From 4484-232 sp964486555 (GTDB lineage: Bacteria > Thermotogota > Thermotogae > Thermotogales > Thermotogaceae), in NCBI GenBank assembly GCA_964486555.1, contig CAZANP010000007.1, forward strand, positions 1-51,610: a stretch of 51,610 bases of DNA, given 5' to 3'. Below are positions 43,216 through 51,555 of this stretch, in pieces. A program made the position numbers and the translations under genes. Each line of letters begins with the position of its first letter. Position 1 is the stretch's first letter. A model generated the notes under the pieces. The model did not search any database, had not been told where the DNA came from, and worked only from the letters and a program-made list of their open reading frames with translations.

Positions 43216-45587
43216 GTAACCGCCTCCTTGAGAACCTCGTCCACACTTTCAACTGGTATGATCTCAAGATCCTCGATCACATCATCAGGTATTTTGATCA
43301 GGTCCTGTTCGTTTCCCTTGGGAATGATGACCCTCTTTATACCTGATCTATGAGCGGCCAGGATCTTCTCTTTTATTCCACCAACGGGTAAAATCTTTCC
43401 TCTCAGCGTTATTTCTCCTGTCATAGCTGTATCATTCCTAACCTTCTTTCCTGTAACAGCAGAGAATAGAGCAGTAACTATGGCAACTCCAGCCGATGGA
43501 CCGTCTTTGGGAACAGCTCCTTCAGGTAAGTGAACATGAACATCGTTTTTTTCAAACACATCCTGATTTTCCTTTCCACAAAGTCTCCTGGACAAACTCA
43601 TGGCTATCTTAGCCGATTCTTTCATAACATCCCCCATTTGACCCGTTAAAATCAAACGCCCTTTACCCGGTATCAGAGCTGTTTCAACGAATATCACCAC
43701 TCCACCGTAAGGAGTCCATGCAAGGCCTGTAACCACACCCACCTCCGGCCTTTTCAGTATCTCTTCTCCTCTGAAAGGAGGAACTCCAAGAAAGTCCTTT
43801 AAGTTTTTAACGCTTACATACACTCTTTCCTCACCTTCAGCTATCCTCAATGCCGCTTTTCTTATCAATTTCTCAAGATTCCTTTCAAGGTTTCTAACCC
43901 CAGACTCTCGTGTATAGTTCCTTATTATCGTGTTCAAAACCTTTGGTGTTATCTTAACTTGCGATGCTTCCAATCCATGATCTTTTAGAAGCTTGGGCAT
44001 TATGTATTTCTTCGCAATGTTGAACTTCTCCTTTTCCGTGTATCCTGGTATCTCTATTATCTCCATCCTGTCTTTCAGAGCAGGTGGGATGGTATGCAGC
44101 ACGTTGGCGGTCGTTATGAACAATACATCAGATAGATCGAATGGAACTTCCAAGTAATGATCAACGAATTCGAAATTCTGCTCTGGATCCAAGACTTCAA
44201 GTAAAGCTGCTGCGGGATCCCCTTGAAAACTTACTCCCATTTTGTCAACTTCATCGAGAAGAATGACTGGGTTTTTCGTTCCCACCCTTCGTATCAGTTG
44301 GATTATCCTTCCAGGCATGGCTCCAACGTAGGTTCTTCTGTGCCCTTTGATCTCCGCTTCATCCCTTAAACCACCCAAGGACATCCTGGCAAATTTCCTA
44401 CCCATAGCCTCGGCCAGAGATTTTCCAAGTGAGGTCTTCCCAACACCTGGAGGTCCCACAAAACAGAGTATAGGAGCTCTGAGATTCTTCGCCATCTTTC
44501 TGACGGCCAGGAATTCTAGGATCCTTTCCTTTATATCCTCCAGACCATAGTGGTTCTTTTCAAGTATCTTCCTTGCTTCTTTGATATCCATCCTATCCTG
44601 TGTCTTCGCATTCCACGGTAGATTCAATATCCAATCGAGATACGTTCTAACGACGGTAGCTTCTGCGGAGTAAGGTGCCATCTTTTCGAGTCTGTCTAAC
44701 TCTTTATAGGCCTTTTCCTTGACGTAATCTGGAAAATCTCCTTTCTCAATTTTTTCCTTCAATTCCCTGATCTCAACATCTTCTTGTGCTCCCAGCTCTT
44801 CCTTTATGGCTCTTAGTTTTTCCCTCAAGAAGTACTCTTTCTGTGTTTGTTCGATCCTTTCCTTAACTTTTTTATCTATCTTCTCTTCTATTTGAAGGAG
44901 TTCTATCTCACGCATAAGAATTTCCAAAATTTTTTCCAATCTCGTTGTGGGATGTATCGTCTCTAAAAGTTCCTGCTTTTCCTCAAGGGTAGCAGGGATT
45001 ATAGAAGCCACGAAGTCTGCGAACCGATTTGGATCGCTCATATCCTCTAAAGCAGTTAGAGTTTCCTGAGGAAACTTTCTGGTATACGAAATGTACTGGG
45101 TGAGGTATTCCCTGACTCTACGCATCAGAGCTTCCAACCTTTTGGTCTTTCTGTAGTTCACTTTCAATATCTCTATCTCAAAGAGAAACAGACTTTCTTC
45201 CTCTATCACATCCACCTTTTTAGCTCTCTCAAGCCCCTCAACTAAAACCTTGTATGTCCCATCAGGAAGCTTCATTATCTGTATGATCTTCACGACGGTT
45301 CCAACATCGTACAGATCATCGGGTTTGGGGTTCTCTATGGTTATATCCCTTTGACTCGTTACGAAAAGAAGCCTGTTGTAGTTTTCCATGGATTCTTCGA
45401 GGGACATCAGGGACTTTTCTCTGCCAACGTAGAATGGAACGACTGTATGTGGAAATATCACCATGTTACTTCTTAAAGGTATAGAGGGTAATCTATTTGG
45501 AATCGTGTATTCTTTTATAGATTCCTTAGCGTACTCTTCCAGTTTCTCGAATTTTTTCTTTCCAACTTTCGATGACTCTTTCAACAT
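43212..45587 (-). CDS. lon: ATP-dependent protease Lon
   Basis: Cytosolic protein-quality protease of about 791 residues. The N-terminal substrate domain starts at PSIPLRSNMVIFPHTVVPFYVGR. The AAA+ module has Walker A GPPGVGKTSLGKSLAEAMGRKF and Walker B PVILLDEVDKMG. The proteolytic Ser is in KDGPSAGVAIVTAL (about residue 698) and the Lys in GGIKEKILAAH (about 741), the classic dyad. The frame allows a TTG at 45590, but ATG 45587 is better spaced from GGAGG. It starts about 60 bases inside the tsaE gene. Confidence 0.97.
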   Translation of the reverse strand: MLKESSKVGKKKFEKLEEYAKESIKEYTIPNRLPSIPLRSNMVIFPHTVVPFYVGREKSLMSLEESMENYNRLLFVTSQRDITIENPKPDDLYDVGTVVKIIQIMKLPDGTYKVLVEGLERAKKVDVIEEESLFLFEIEILKVNYRKTKRLEALMRRVREYLTQYISYTRKFPQETLTALEDMSDPNRFADFVASIIPATLEEKQELLETIHPTTRLEKILEILMREIELLQIEEKIDKKVKERIEQTQKEYFLREKLRAIKEELGAQEDVEIRELKEKIEKGDFPDYVKEKAYKELDRLEKMAPYSAEATVVRTYLDWILNLPWNAKTQDRMDIKEARKILEKNHYGLEDIKERILEFLAVRKMAKNLRAPILCFVGPPGVGKTSLGKSLAEAMGRKFARMSLGGLRDEAEIKGHRRTYVGAMPGRIIQLIRRVGTKNPVILLDEVDKMGVSFQGDPAAALLEVLDPEQNFEFVDHYLEVPFDLSDVLFITTANVLHTIPPALKDRMEIIEIPGYTEKEKFNIAKKYIMPKLLKDHGLEASQVKITPKVLNTIIRNYTRESGVRNLERNLEKLIRKAALRIAEGEERVYVSVKNLKDFLGVPPFRGEEILKRPEVGVVTGLAWTPYGGVVIFVETALIPGKGRLILTGQMGDVMKESAKIAMSLSRRLCGKENQDVFEKNDVHVHLPEGAVPKDGPSAGVAIVTALFSAVTGKKVRNDTAMTGEITLRGKILPVGGIKEKILAAHRSGIKRVIIPKGNEQDLIKIPDDVIEDLEIIPVESVDEVLKEAVT

Positions 45588-46038
45588 CAATCACCTCCCT
45601 ACTCGTGGATATAACGAGGACCCTTTCGGTTTCATTCACAACGTTTATCCGTATTTTCAACGCTTCATCGGGCCAAAAATCCTTGAATCTATCTGCCCAT
45701 TCGATAACGACTATTCCCTCCTCATCCTCTATTATTTCCTCGAGATCGAAGAATATACTATCATCTGATTTCAATCTGTAAAGATCCACATGATAAATCG
45801 TCTTCTCACCGACATATACGTTCATCAGAGTGAACGTCGGGCTCCTGACGATGTCCTCTTCCAGACCGATGCCTCTCACCATACCTCTAACGAATGTCGT
45901 CTTTCCAGAACCAAGTCTTCCACATAAAAGAACCAGGGTTCCCTCTTTCAAAAATCCTGTCAGAAAGCTTGCAAAATCCTTCAACTTTTCTTCACTCAAT
46001 GGGCCCAGTTCTTTGCCCTTTCCACTGCCATTCTCCAT
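45526..46038 (-). CDS. tsaE: tRNA threonylcarbamoyladenosine ATPase TsaE
   Basis: Small P-loop ATPase needed with TsaB and TsaD to make t6A37 in ANN-decoding tRNAs. It has 170 residues with Walker A LCGRLGSGKTTFVRG, SPTFTLMNVY and the HVDLYRL and VVIEWADRF motifs. The start overlaps glpK by 43 bases, and GGGAGG lies ten bases upstream. An internal start is possible, but the first 15 residues do not disturb the fold. Its 3' end overlaps lon. Confidence 0.93.
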   Translation of the reverse strand: MENGSGKGKELGPLSEEKLKDFASFLTGFLKEGTLVLLCGRLGSGKTTFVRGMVRGIGLEEDIVRSPTFTLMNVYVGEKTIYHVDLYRLKSDDSIFFDLEEIIEDEEGIVVIEWADRFKDFWPDEALKIRINVVNETERVLVISTSREVIDVERVIESWKEKIRETGRVR

Positions 46039-47438
46039 CTTTTGTAATCCTCCCTGAGATTAATTCGATGTTCCACGATCGTTTTCTCGATCTTTCTCAA
46101 CTTGAACAGATCATCTTTCTCAAAGATCCCCACGGCCATTCCCGCAAGAAGAGCCGCTCCAAAAGCCGTTGTTTCCAAGACAACGGGCCTTTCGACCTCT
46201 ACTTTCAGAAGAGACGACAGCAATTTCAATATGAGTTCATTTCTGGCAACTCCCCCATCAACTTTCAAGCTCCTGATGGATTTCCCGGTCTCTTCCCTCA
46301 TGAGATCCACAAGCTCGAATATCGAAAAGGCAATTGCCTCGAAACAAGCCCTTACTATGTTCTCTCTTTTCACGCCACGTGTCAAACCTATCATCAATCC
46401 TCTGGCGTACGGATCCCAATGAGGAGCGCCAAGTCCCGTAAAAGCAGGAACAAAATAGACCCCCTCGTTCGATACATGTTCGGCCATCTTCGTTAACTCT
46501 TCTACACTTTCAGCCAGTTTCAAATTGTTCACAAGCCAATCTATCAAGGCACCCGTTACGAAAATACTTCCCTCGATAGCGTAGGTTACTTCGTTTTTCA
46601 ATCTCCAAGCGATGGTCGTTAAAAGACCTTTTCTTGAAATTACAGGTTCACCACCTATGTTCATGAGGATGAAACTTCCTGTTCCCATGGTACACTTGAC
46701 ATCACCTTCTTTGAAGGATGCTTGACCGAAAAGAGCCGATTGCTGGTCACCTATGAGAGATCCCACAGGTATTCCTTCTTTGGTTCTTCCAAAGACTTCT
46801 GATGTATTGACCACCCTCGGTAGTGAAAATTCTGGAATATCGAACATTTTCAAGAGATCTTCGTCCCATTTCAATTCTTTCAAATTGAAGAGCATGGTTC
46901 TCGATGCGTTCGATGGATCGGTCACGTGTTCACCCGTGAGACGATAAGCTAGGAACGAATCTATCGTTCCAAAGCGAAGTGTTCCCTTTTCTTTGGCTTT
47001 TTTGACCTCGTCCACGTTCTTCAGCATCCATTCCATTTTGGTTGCTGAGAAATATGGATCCACTACTAACCCTGTTTTCTCTAAGATATTCTCGTAATGA
47101 TGTTTTCTTAACTCTTCAACTCTTTCTGCAGTTCTTCTGCATTGCCATACGATGGCGTTGTAGAGAACTTCTCCAGTTTTCGAATCCCATGCCACGATGG
47201 TTTCTCTCTGATTTGTTATACCGATTCCTGCGACCTCCTTGAGAGGAATTCCATCCAGAACTTCCTCTAGGGATTCTTCAACCGTTTTCCATATCTCTTC
47301 TGGATCGTGCTCCACCCAACCAGGTTTTGGAAATATCTGTTTGAACTTCCTTCTGGATTCACGGATCACTTCCATTTTCTCGTTAAAAAGGATAGATCTT
47401 GTACTCGTTGTCCCTTGATCTATTCCCACAACGTACAT
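45996..47438 (-). CDS. glpK: Glycerol kinase
   Basis: FGGY-family kinase of about 480 residues: glycerol plus ATP gives sn-glycerol 3-phosphate. Signatures: VVGIDQGTTSTRSILF, GITNQRETIVAWD, NAIVWQCRRTAERV, LIGDQQSALFGQ, TYGTG-like TMGTGSFILMNIG and VPAFTGLGAPHWDPYARG. The frame begins at ATG 47444, which touches the ribosome site GGGAGGG; ATG 47438 is better spaced and gives MYVVGIDQG. It is divergent from the chemoreceptor stub and the glycerol 3-phosphate oxidation operon, with which it forms a pathway. No glycerol facilitator gene is in the window. Confidence 0.96.
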   Translation of the reverse strand: MYVVGIDQGTTSTRSILFNEKMEVIRESRRKFKQIFPKPGWVEHDPEEIWKTVEESLEEVLDGIPLKEVAGIGITNQRETIVAWDSKTGEVLYNAIVWQCRRTAERVEELRKHHYENILEKTGLVVDPYFSATKMEWMLKNVDEVKKAKEKGTLRFGTIDSFLAYRLTGEHVTDPSNASRTMLFNLKELKWDEDLLKMFDIPEFSLPRVVNTSEVFGRTKEGIPVGSLIGDQQSALFGQASFKEGDVKCTMGTGSFILMNIGGEPVISRKGLLTTIAWRLKNEVTYAIEGSIFVTGALIDWLVNNLKLAESVEELTKMAEHVSNEGVYFVPAFTGLGAPHWDPYARGLMIGLTRGVKRENIVRACFEAIAFSIFELVDLMREETGKSIRSLKVDGGVARNELILKLLSSLLKVEVERPVVLETTAFGAALLAGMAVGIFEKDDLFKLRKIEKTIVEHRINLREDYKRWRMAVERAKNWAH

Positions 47439-47481
47439 TCGCATCCCTCCCTGTAGGAAAATCCTATCACAATATGAACCG

Positions 47482-47493
47482 TATCGTTCGATA
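47482..47493. promoter_or_regulatory. Short inverted repeat in the glpK upstream region
   Basis: TATCG, TT, CGATA: a perfect 5+5 inverted repeat within the 160-base divergent region, about 45 bases upstream of glpK. It could be an operator half-site pair. The region also contains AT-rich sequence but no clear -10/-35 pair, and TAGGA-AAA-TCCTA at 47454-47466. Function is not established. Confidence 0.25.
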
Positions 47494-47606
47494 TGATCTG
47501 CTTCCTTATTTATTCAAATCAAATATGTGTAACAAGTAGGTCACTATAAAGGTTTCAAGTTAATAATGTACAATTTCTCATGAAAAAGCGAAGGAGATGA
47601 CAGACG

Positions 47607-47867
47607 ATGTGGAAAGGACTCTCATGGAAACTCACCGTGCCTTTGGTCATACTTGCCGGTTTAATAATAGTCGTTTACATTTCCACGTCGCTCATAACGG
47701 ATTTACAGAAAGATGATGCCTTGGTTGTTAATCTTGCAGGAAGGCAGAGAATGCTCACGCAGAAAATGTCAAAAGAGATACTTCTTTACTCGAAAACAGA
47801 AGATCTGATATCGGCTTTGGATGAGTGCGAGGAAAAATGTAAAGAAGTCATGGGAAAAAGTTCATAG
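47607..47867 (+). pseudogene. Truncated methyl-accepting chemotaxis protein (N-terminal PilJ-type stub)
   Basis: The first 86 residues of a chemoreceptor: an N-terminal transmembrane helix (WKLTVPLVILAGLIIVVYIST) and the start of a PilJ-type sensor (NLAGRQRMLTQKMSKEILL). The frame then stops at a TAG after VMGKSS. HAMP and signalling domains, about 400 residues or more, are missing, and the glp promoter begins right after the stop. A deletion of the receptor's 3' part explains this best. The start with GGAGATGA is intact, so the stub may still be expressed. T. maritima has a full chemoreceptor near its glpK, as I recall. Confidence 0.75.
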
Positions 47868-47882
47868 ATTCACCATCGTCTA

Positions 47883-47891
47883 TGTTATAAT
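47883..47891 (+). promoter_or_regulatory. Extended -10 promoter of the glp oxidoreductase operon
   Basis: TGTTATAAT is a perfect extended -10. TTCATA at 47861-47866 is a weak -35 at 19 bases. Transcription should start near 47897, exactly where the leader hairpin sequence begins. Confidence 0.6.
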
Positions 47892-47896
47892 TACCT

Positions 47897-47960
47897 ATGT
47901 GGCGGAGAGTGAGGAGAGAGCCACATTTCCCGTTTGGGAATGTGGCTCTCTTTGTTTTTT
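47897..47960 (+). promoter_or_regulatory. Terminator/antiterminator leader of the glp operon (candidate GlpP target)
   Basis: Three matching 7-base blocks are visible: ATGTGGC (47897-47903), GCCACAT (47920-47926) and ATGTGGC (47940-47946). Block 2 can pair with block 1 or with block 3, not both. Pairing 2-3 extends to GAGAGCCACATT...GGGAATGTGGCTCTC (47916-47950, one bulged T) followed by TTTGTTTTTT, a strong intrinsic terminator. Pairing 1-2 destroys it. The purine-rich loop (GGAGAGTGAGGAGAG) lies between blocks 1 and 2. The ribosome site of the first gene follows at once. B. subtilis GlpP controls glpD by such antitermination, and a GlpP gene lies in this locus. Structure is seen; GlpP control is inferred. 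Confidence 0.75.
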
Positions 47961-47970
47961 AGGAGGTGAC

Positions 47971-49413
47971 ATGTTGAGAATAGTTGTGATCGGGGCAGGG
48001 ATCGTGGGATCGTTGATAGCGCGGGAGCTTACAAAATACGATGTGGAAGTTATCCTCATAGAGAAAGAGCTGGATGTTGGATGGGGTGTAACAAAGGCGA
48101 ATTCCGCCATCGTTCATGCAGGTTACGATGATCCACCGGGGAGTGTTAGAGCTCGGTTCTGCGCTATGGGGAACAAGATGTACACTGAGCTCTCTGAGGA
48201 GCTGGACTTTGAACTGAAAAGAATAGGTTCTCTCGTGGTGGCCTTCGATGATGAAGAAATCAGAGTGTTGGAAGAACTGTTAAAACAGGGTGAGAAAAAT
48301 GGTGTACCGAATCTCGAAATACTGGATAGAGACGAAACCCTCGATAAAGAACCGGGGTTGAGCCCCTCAGTCAAAGCATCACTGTGGGCTCCGACCGCTG
48401 GTATAACAGAGCCTTGGATGGTTGCGATCGCTGCGGTGGAAAACGCACTCGATAACGGTTTAGAACTTCACCTTGATGAAAAAGTCGTCGATATAGTTGT
48501 CGAGAAATCCAGAGTGAAAAAGGTGGTGACTGAGAGAGGAGAATACGAAGCAGATGTAATCGTGAACTGTGCGGGACTGTTTGCAGATGAGATAGCCAAG
48601 ATGGCCGGAGCAGAATACACACTCATATATCCAAGAAAAGGAGAGTACATACTCTTAGACAAAAACGTTGGGAATCTTGTGAAAAGAATCATCTTCCCAA
48701 CGCCGACAGATATATCAAAGGGTATCTTGGTCCTACCAACTGTAGATGGAGGAATCCTTCTTGGACCAACAGCGATGGATTTATCAAGAGACAGAAAGAG
48801 AGACCTGGCGACGACCAGGGAAGGATTGAAGGAGGTTGTAGAAAAAACCAAGAAGATGGTTCCAGGAATAGATCTTTCTTATGCCATAAAGACATTTGCA
48901 GGATTAAGGCCCGAAAGCCCTCAAAGAGATTTCTTCATAAAAGCGAGTGAAAGGATATGGGGATTTATAAACGTCATGGCCATGAGGTCCCCAGGATTAA
49001 CAGCTGCTCCCACTATAGCCAAGTACGTTGTCGAAAAGATCATTCAAGAAGATCTCAAGATCAATCTTCAAAAGAAAGAAGATTTCAATCCATATAGAAA
49101 AGGTATCATCAGATTCGCGGAACTTCCTTTGGATGAATGGGACGAATGGATAAAAAAGGATCCCTTGGCAGGTAAAATCGTTTGTTACTGTAACAGAGTT
49201 ACTGAAAGGGAGATAGTGGAGGCTATAAAAAGAGGAGCAAGAACATTGGATGGTATAAAATTCAGAACCAGAGCCATGTTTGGAAGATGCCAGGGGGGAT
49301 TCTGCATGACCAGGATATTGAAGATACTCGCCAGAGAACTTGGTGTAGATGAATCAGAAATACTTCTCAAATCGAGAAAGAGCTGGTTGATCGATGGGAG
49401 GGTAAGGGAATGA
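47971..49413 (+). CDS. GlpA-like FAD oxidoreductase with C-terminal [2Fe-2S] BFD-like domain
   Basis: Flavoprotein of about 480 residues that should oxidise glycerol 3-phosphate to dihydroxyacetone phosphate. The N-terminal FAD site is IVVIGAGIVGSLIARELTKYDVEVILIEKE, followed by the DAO fold (TKANSAIVHAGYDD, GIPTVDGG-like ILVLPTVDGGILLGPTA, KTFAGLRPES). The C-terminal domain has CYCNRV and GRCQGGFC, the four cysteines of the BFD-like cluster domain of GlpA-type enzymes. The open frame extends up to 47821, but that part covers the promoter and hairpin; ATG 47971 follows AGGAGGTGAC. It overlaps the next gene by four bases. L-2-hydroxyglutarate oxidation is a less likely alternative. Confidence 0.88.
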   Translation: MLRIVVIGAGIVGSLIARELTKYDVEVILIEKELDVGWGVTKANSAIVHAGYDDPPGSVRARFCAMGNKMYTELSEELDFELKRIGSLVVAFDDEEIRVLEELLKQGEKNGVPNLEILDRDETLDKEPGLSPSVKASLWAPTAGITEPWMVAIAAVENALDNGLELHLDEKVVDIVVEKSRVKKVVTERGEYEADVIVNCAGLFADEIAKMAGAEYTLIYPRKGEYILLDKNVGNLVKRIIFPTPTDISKGILVLPTVDGGILLGPTAMDLSRDRKRDLATTREGLKEVVEKTKKMVPGIDLSYAIKTFAGLRPESPQRDFFIKASERIWGFINVMAMRSPGLTAAPTIAKYVVEKIIQEDLKINLQKKEDFNPYRKGIIRFAELPLDEWDEWIKKDPLAGKIVCYCNRVTEREIVEAIKRGARTLDGIKFRTRAMFGRCQGGFCMTRILKILARELGVDESEILLKSRKSWLIDGRVRE

Positions 49414-50633
49414 AGAATGTGGACGTCCTCGTGATTGGAGCAGGGGCTGCTGGCATGGCAGCTGCACTCGCTGCCGCAGAGCAAGGGGCAAAGGTCCTCC
49501 TTGTGGAGAGAGAAGATAGAACAGGAGGAATATTGAATCAGTGTATTCACAACGGATTTGGACTTCATTACTTCAAGAAGGAACTCACAGGGCCAGAGTA
49601 CGCTGAGATATTCAGGGAAAAACTGGAAAGATCTGGTATAGATACCTGCATGGAAAAATTCGTCCTAGAGGTGGATGTTAATAAGAAAGAAGTGATCGTC
49701 GTTTCTAAAGAAGGTATCGAGAAAATTCACCCTAGATCGTTGATACTGGCTACAGGTGCACGTGAAAGACCTTTTGGATCCCTCCTGATACCAGGGGATA
49801 GACCCTCCGGGATATACACCGCCGGCGTCGTACAGAGGTTGATAAACATAGAAAACAGACTGCCGGGAAAGAGAGCTTTGATCCTGGGATCGGGAGATAT
49901 AGGACTCATAATGGCAAGAAGGTTAACACTTGAAGGAATGGAAGTTGTGGGAGTTGTTGAAAGACTTCCTTACCCAGGGGGATTGTTGAGAAACGTTGTT
50001 CAATGTTTGGAGGATTTCGATATACCTTTACTCCTCTCCAGCACGGTTGTTGAAGTGAAAGGTAAAGAAAGGCTTGAGGAAGTGGTTGTAGCAAGTGTTG
50101 ATGAAAAGTACAATCCCATTCCTGGTACGGAAAGGACTTTCAAAGTGGATACACTGGTTCTCTCAGTGGGTTTGATTCCCCAAGTTGAGCTGGTTTCGGA
50201 TTTTGTCGAGATAGATCGATCATCCAAGGGGTTCGCCGTCTCCAACACAGGCCAAACTTCTGTCTCGTGGATCTTCGCAGCGGGTAACAGCACCGTAATA
50301 TACGACCTCGTGGATTATGTGACGTATGAGGGGGAAATAGCTGGAAGGAGTGCTGTAAGGTATATTGATGGAAAAGATGTGGGGAAGACGAAGGTGAGTG
50401 TGGAAGCCGGGGAGAACATCGGGATCTTGTTTCCAAAATGGTTCGATCCCCTTGAGGATCTGACGATGTATATTCGTGTGAGAAAACCTATAGAAAAAGG
50501 GATATTAATCGTTGAAGGAGCTTTGGAGAGAAAAGTTGAGGACCTTGTACCCAGCGAGATGATAAGAATAAAAATACCAAAGAACAGAATAAACGCCTCA
50601 GAGAAGTTGAAAGTTTTCATCAAGGAGGAATGA
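49410..50633 (+). CDS. FAD/NAD(P)-dependent oxidoreductase, partner of the GlpA-like protein
   Basis: Pyridine nucleotide-disulfide-type flavoprotein of 407 residues. The FAD site VLVIGAGAAGMAAALAAAEQGAKVLLVERE is followed by GGILNQCIHNGFG, the ATGARERPFG motif, and an NAD site (ALILGSGDIGLIMARRLTLEGMEVVGVVE). SWIFAAGNST closes the FAD domain. This type is found with GlpA-like/DUF1667 genes in Firmicutes and Thermotoga and probably passes electrons between the G3P flavin and NAD(P) or an iron-sulfur carrier. Sequence is unlike E. coli GlpB. It overlaps its neighbours by ATGA and shares their transcript. Confidence 0.85.
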   Translation: MKNVDVLVIGAGAAGMAAALAAAEQGAKVLLVEREDRTGGILNQCIHNGFGLHYFKKELTGPEYAEIFREKLERSGIDTCMEKFVLEVDVNKKEVIVVSKEGIEKIHPRSLILATGARERPFGSLLIPGDRPSGIYTAGVVQRLINIENRLPGKRALILGSGDIGLIMARRLTLEGMEVVGVVERLPYPGGLLRNVVQCLEDFDIPLLLSSTVVEVKGKERLEEVVVASVDEKYNPIPGTERTFKVDTLVLSVGLIPQVELVSDFVEIDRSSKGFAVSNTGQTSVSWIFAAGNSTVIYDLVDYVTYEGEIAGRSAVRYIDGKDVGKTKVSVEAGENIGILFPKWFDPLEDLTMYIRVRKPIEKGILIVEGALERKVEDLVPSEMIRIKIPKNRINASEKLKVFIKEE

Positions 50634-50635
50634 AA

Positions 50636-51016
50636 GTGAAAAGCAGGAAAGTGGTATGTGTCCTATGTCCTTTGGGATGCAAAATCAGAATAGAGCTCGA
50701 TGAAGAGGGTAACATATTGAGTATCAGTGGAAACAAGTGTCCCAGAGGAGAAGGATATGCGAAAGATGAAATCAAAGATCCTAAGAGGGTTGTGACAACG
50801 AGTGTGAAAGTGCTGGATGGGGAACTCCCCCTCGCCTCGGTCAAAACAGATGGCCCTATTCCAAAAAAGTATATATTCGAACTGATGAAAATTTTAAAGA
50901 ATGTGGAAATGAAAGCGCCTGTCAATGTAGGCGACGTGGTGGTTCGGAACATTTTTGAAACAAACGTGAATGTGGTGATAACAAGAAGCGTTGGAGAGAA
51001 GACTTCAGATAATTGA
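50636..51016 (+). CDS. DUF1667 protein with CxxCxxxC iron-sulfur-like motif
   Basis: Small protein of about 126 residues. It carries VCVLCPLGCKIRIE and NKCPRGEGYAKDE, so cysteines CxLCPxGC plus a later CPRG could hold one metal site, probably [4Fe-4S] or zinc. This pattern resembles the N-terminal cluster domain of molybdopterin oxidoreductases. The rest is a small alpha/beta domain without other motifs. The frame starts at ATG 50630, but AAGGAGG is spaced for GTG 50636. It ends in a 12-base convergent overlap with the glpP-like gene. DUF1667 genes accompany this oxidoreductase pair; an electron-transfer role is inferred. Confidence 0.85.
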   Translation: MKSRKVVCVLCPLGCKIRIELDEEGNILSISGNKCPRGEGYAKDEIKDPKRVVTTSVKVLDGELPLASVKTDGPIPKKYIFELMKILKNVEMKAPVNVGDVVVRNIFETNVNVVITRSVGEKTSDN

Positions 51017-51529
51017 ATCCCACAACGTTTTGGAGCTCGTCGATATGGCATCGACGTGTTTTAACAACTCCTTCGCTTCCTCGACGGTTTCTATGAGGCC
51101 AGCAGCTATTACCGTCATATTCCTTCTTGGAAGCTTCGAAGCGATTTTGGGGGCAACAAGCCCTGGAAGTATCTCCACCGTGTCAACATCGTTCGTCAAT
51201 ATCTGATTTATACCCCTTTCAACAGCTCTCGAGTCCAGAGCGAAGAACCTTAAGATAGCTGGAACCCCTAATTTCCTTGCCTGTAGATAGTTCTTCAATT
51301 TCACTGTTATTATGCCGTCTGCACCACATGATCTCACGTAATTTATTGCGAATTCTCCCTCACCTAATCCTTCCACAAAATCCATATCAACGTAAACCTT
51401 CTTACCCTTATCCTTAAGGGATTTGACTTGGTATTTCAGATCAATGATGTTCGATCTCAACAAAAAGACCATGGAGGGTTTTATATCCTCACTCGTCATT
51501 TCCCAGAGTGCTGCTATTATTCCCTTCAT
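51005..51529 (-). CDS. glpP: Glycerol-3-phosphate-responsive antiterminator GlpP
   Basis: RNA-binding antiterminator of 174 residues with a TIM-barrel-like fold. Features seen: SMVFLLRSNIIDLKYQVKSLKDKGKKVYVDMDFVEGL, CGADGIITVKLKNYLQARKLG, LRFFALDSRAVERGI, VEILPGLVAPKIASKL, VIAAGLIETVEEAKELL and AISTSSKTLWD. In B. subtilis GlpP binds G3P and the glp leader RNA to prevent early termination. It sits head to tail after a dehydrogenase gene and converges with the glp operon, whose leader has the matching hairpins. The ATG follows GAGGTGAAAAC. Confidence 0.92.
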   Translation of the reverse strand: MKGIIAALWEMTSEDIKPSMVFLLRSNIIDLKYQVKSLKDKGKKVYVDMDFVEGLGEGEFAINYVRSCGADGIITVKLKNYLQARKLGVPAILRFFALDSRAVERGINQILTNDVDTVEILPGLVAPKIASKLPRRNMTVIAAGLIETVEEAKELLKHVDAISTSSKTLWDSII

Positions 51530-51555
51530 GTTTTCACCTCGTTTTTAATCATTTT

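Noticed and set aside
47821..47970. Fifty-residue N-terminal extension of the GlpA-like protein
   Set aside because: It would cover the stub's end, the extended -10 and the terminator hairpin. AGGAGGTGAC places the start at 47971, directly before the FAD motif.
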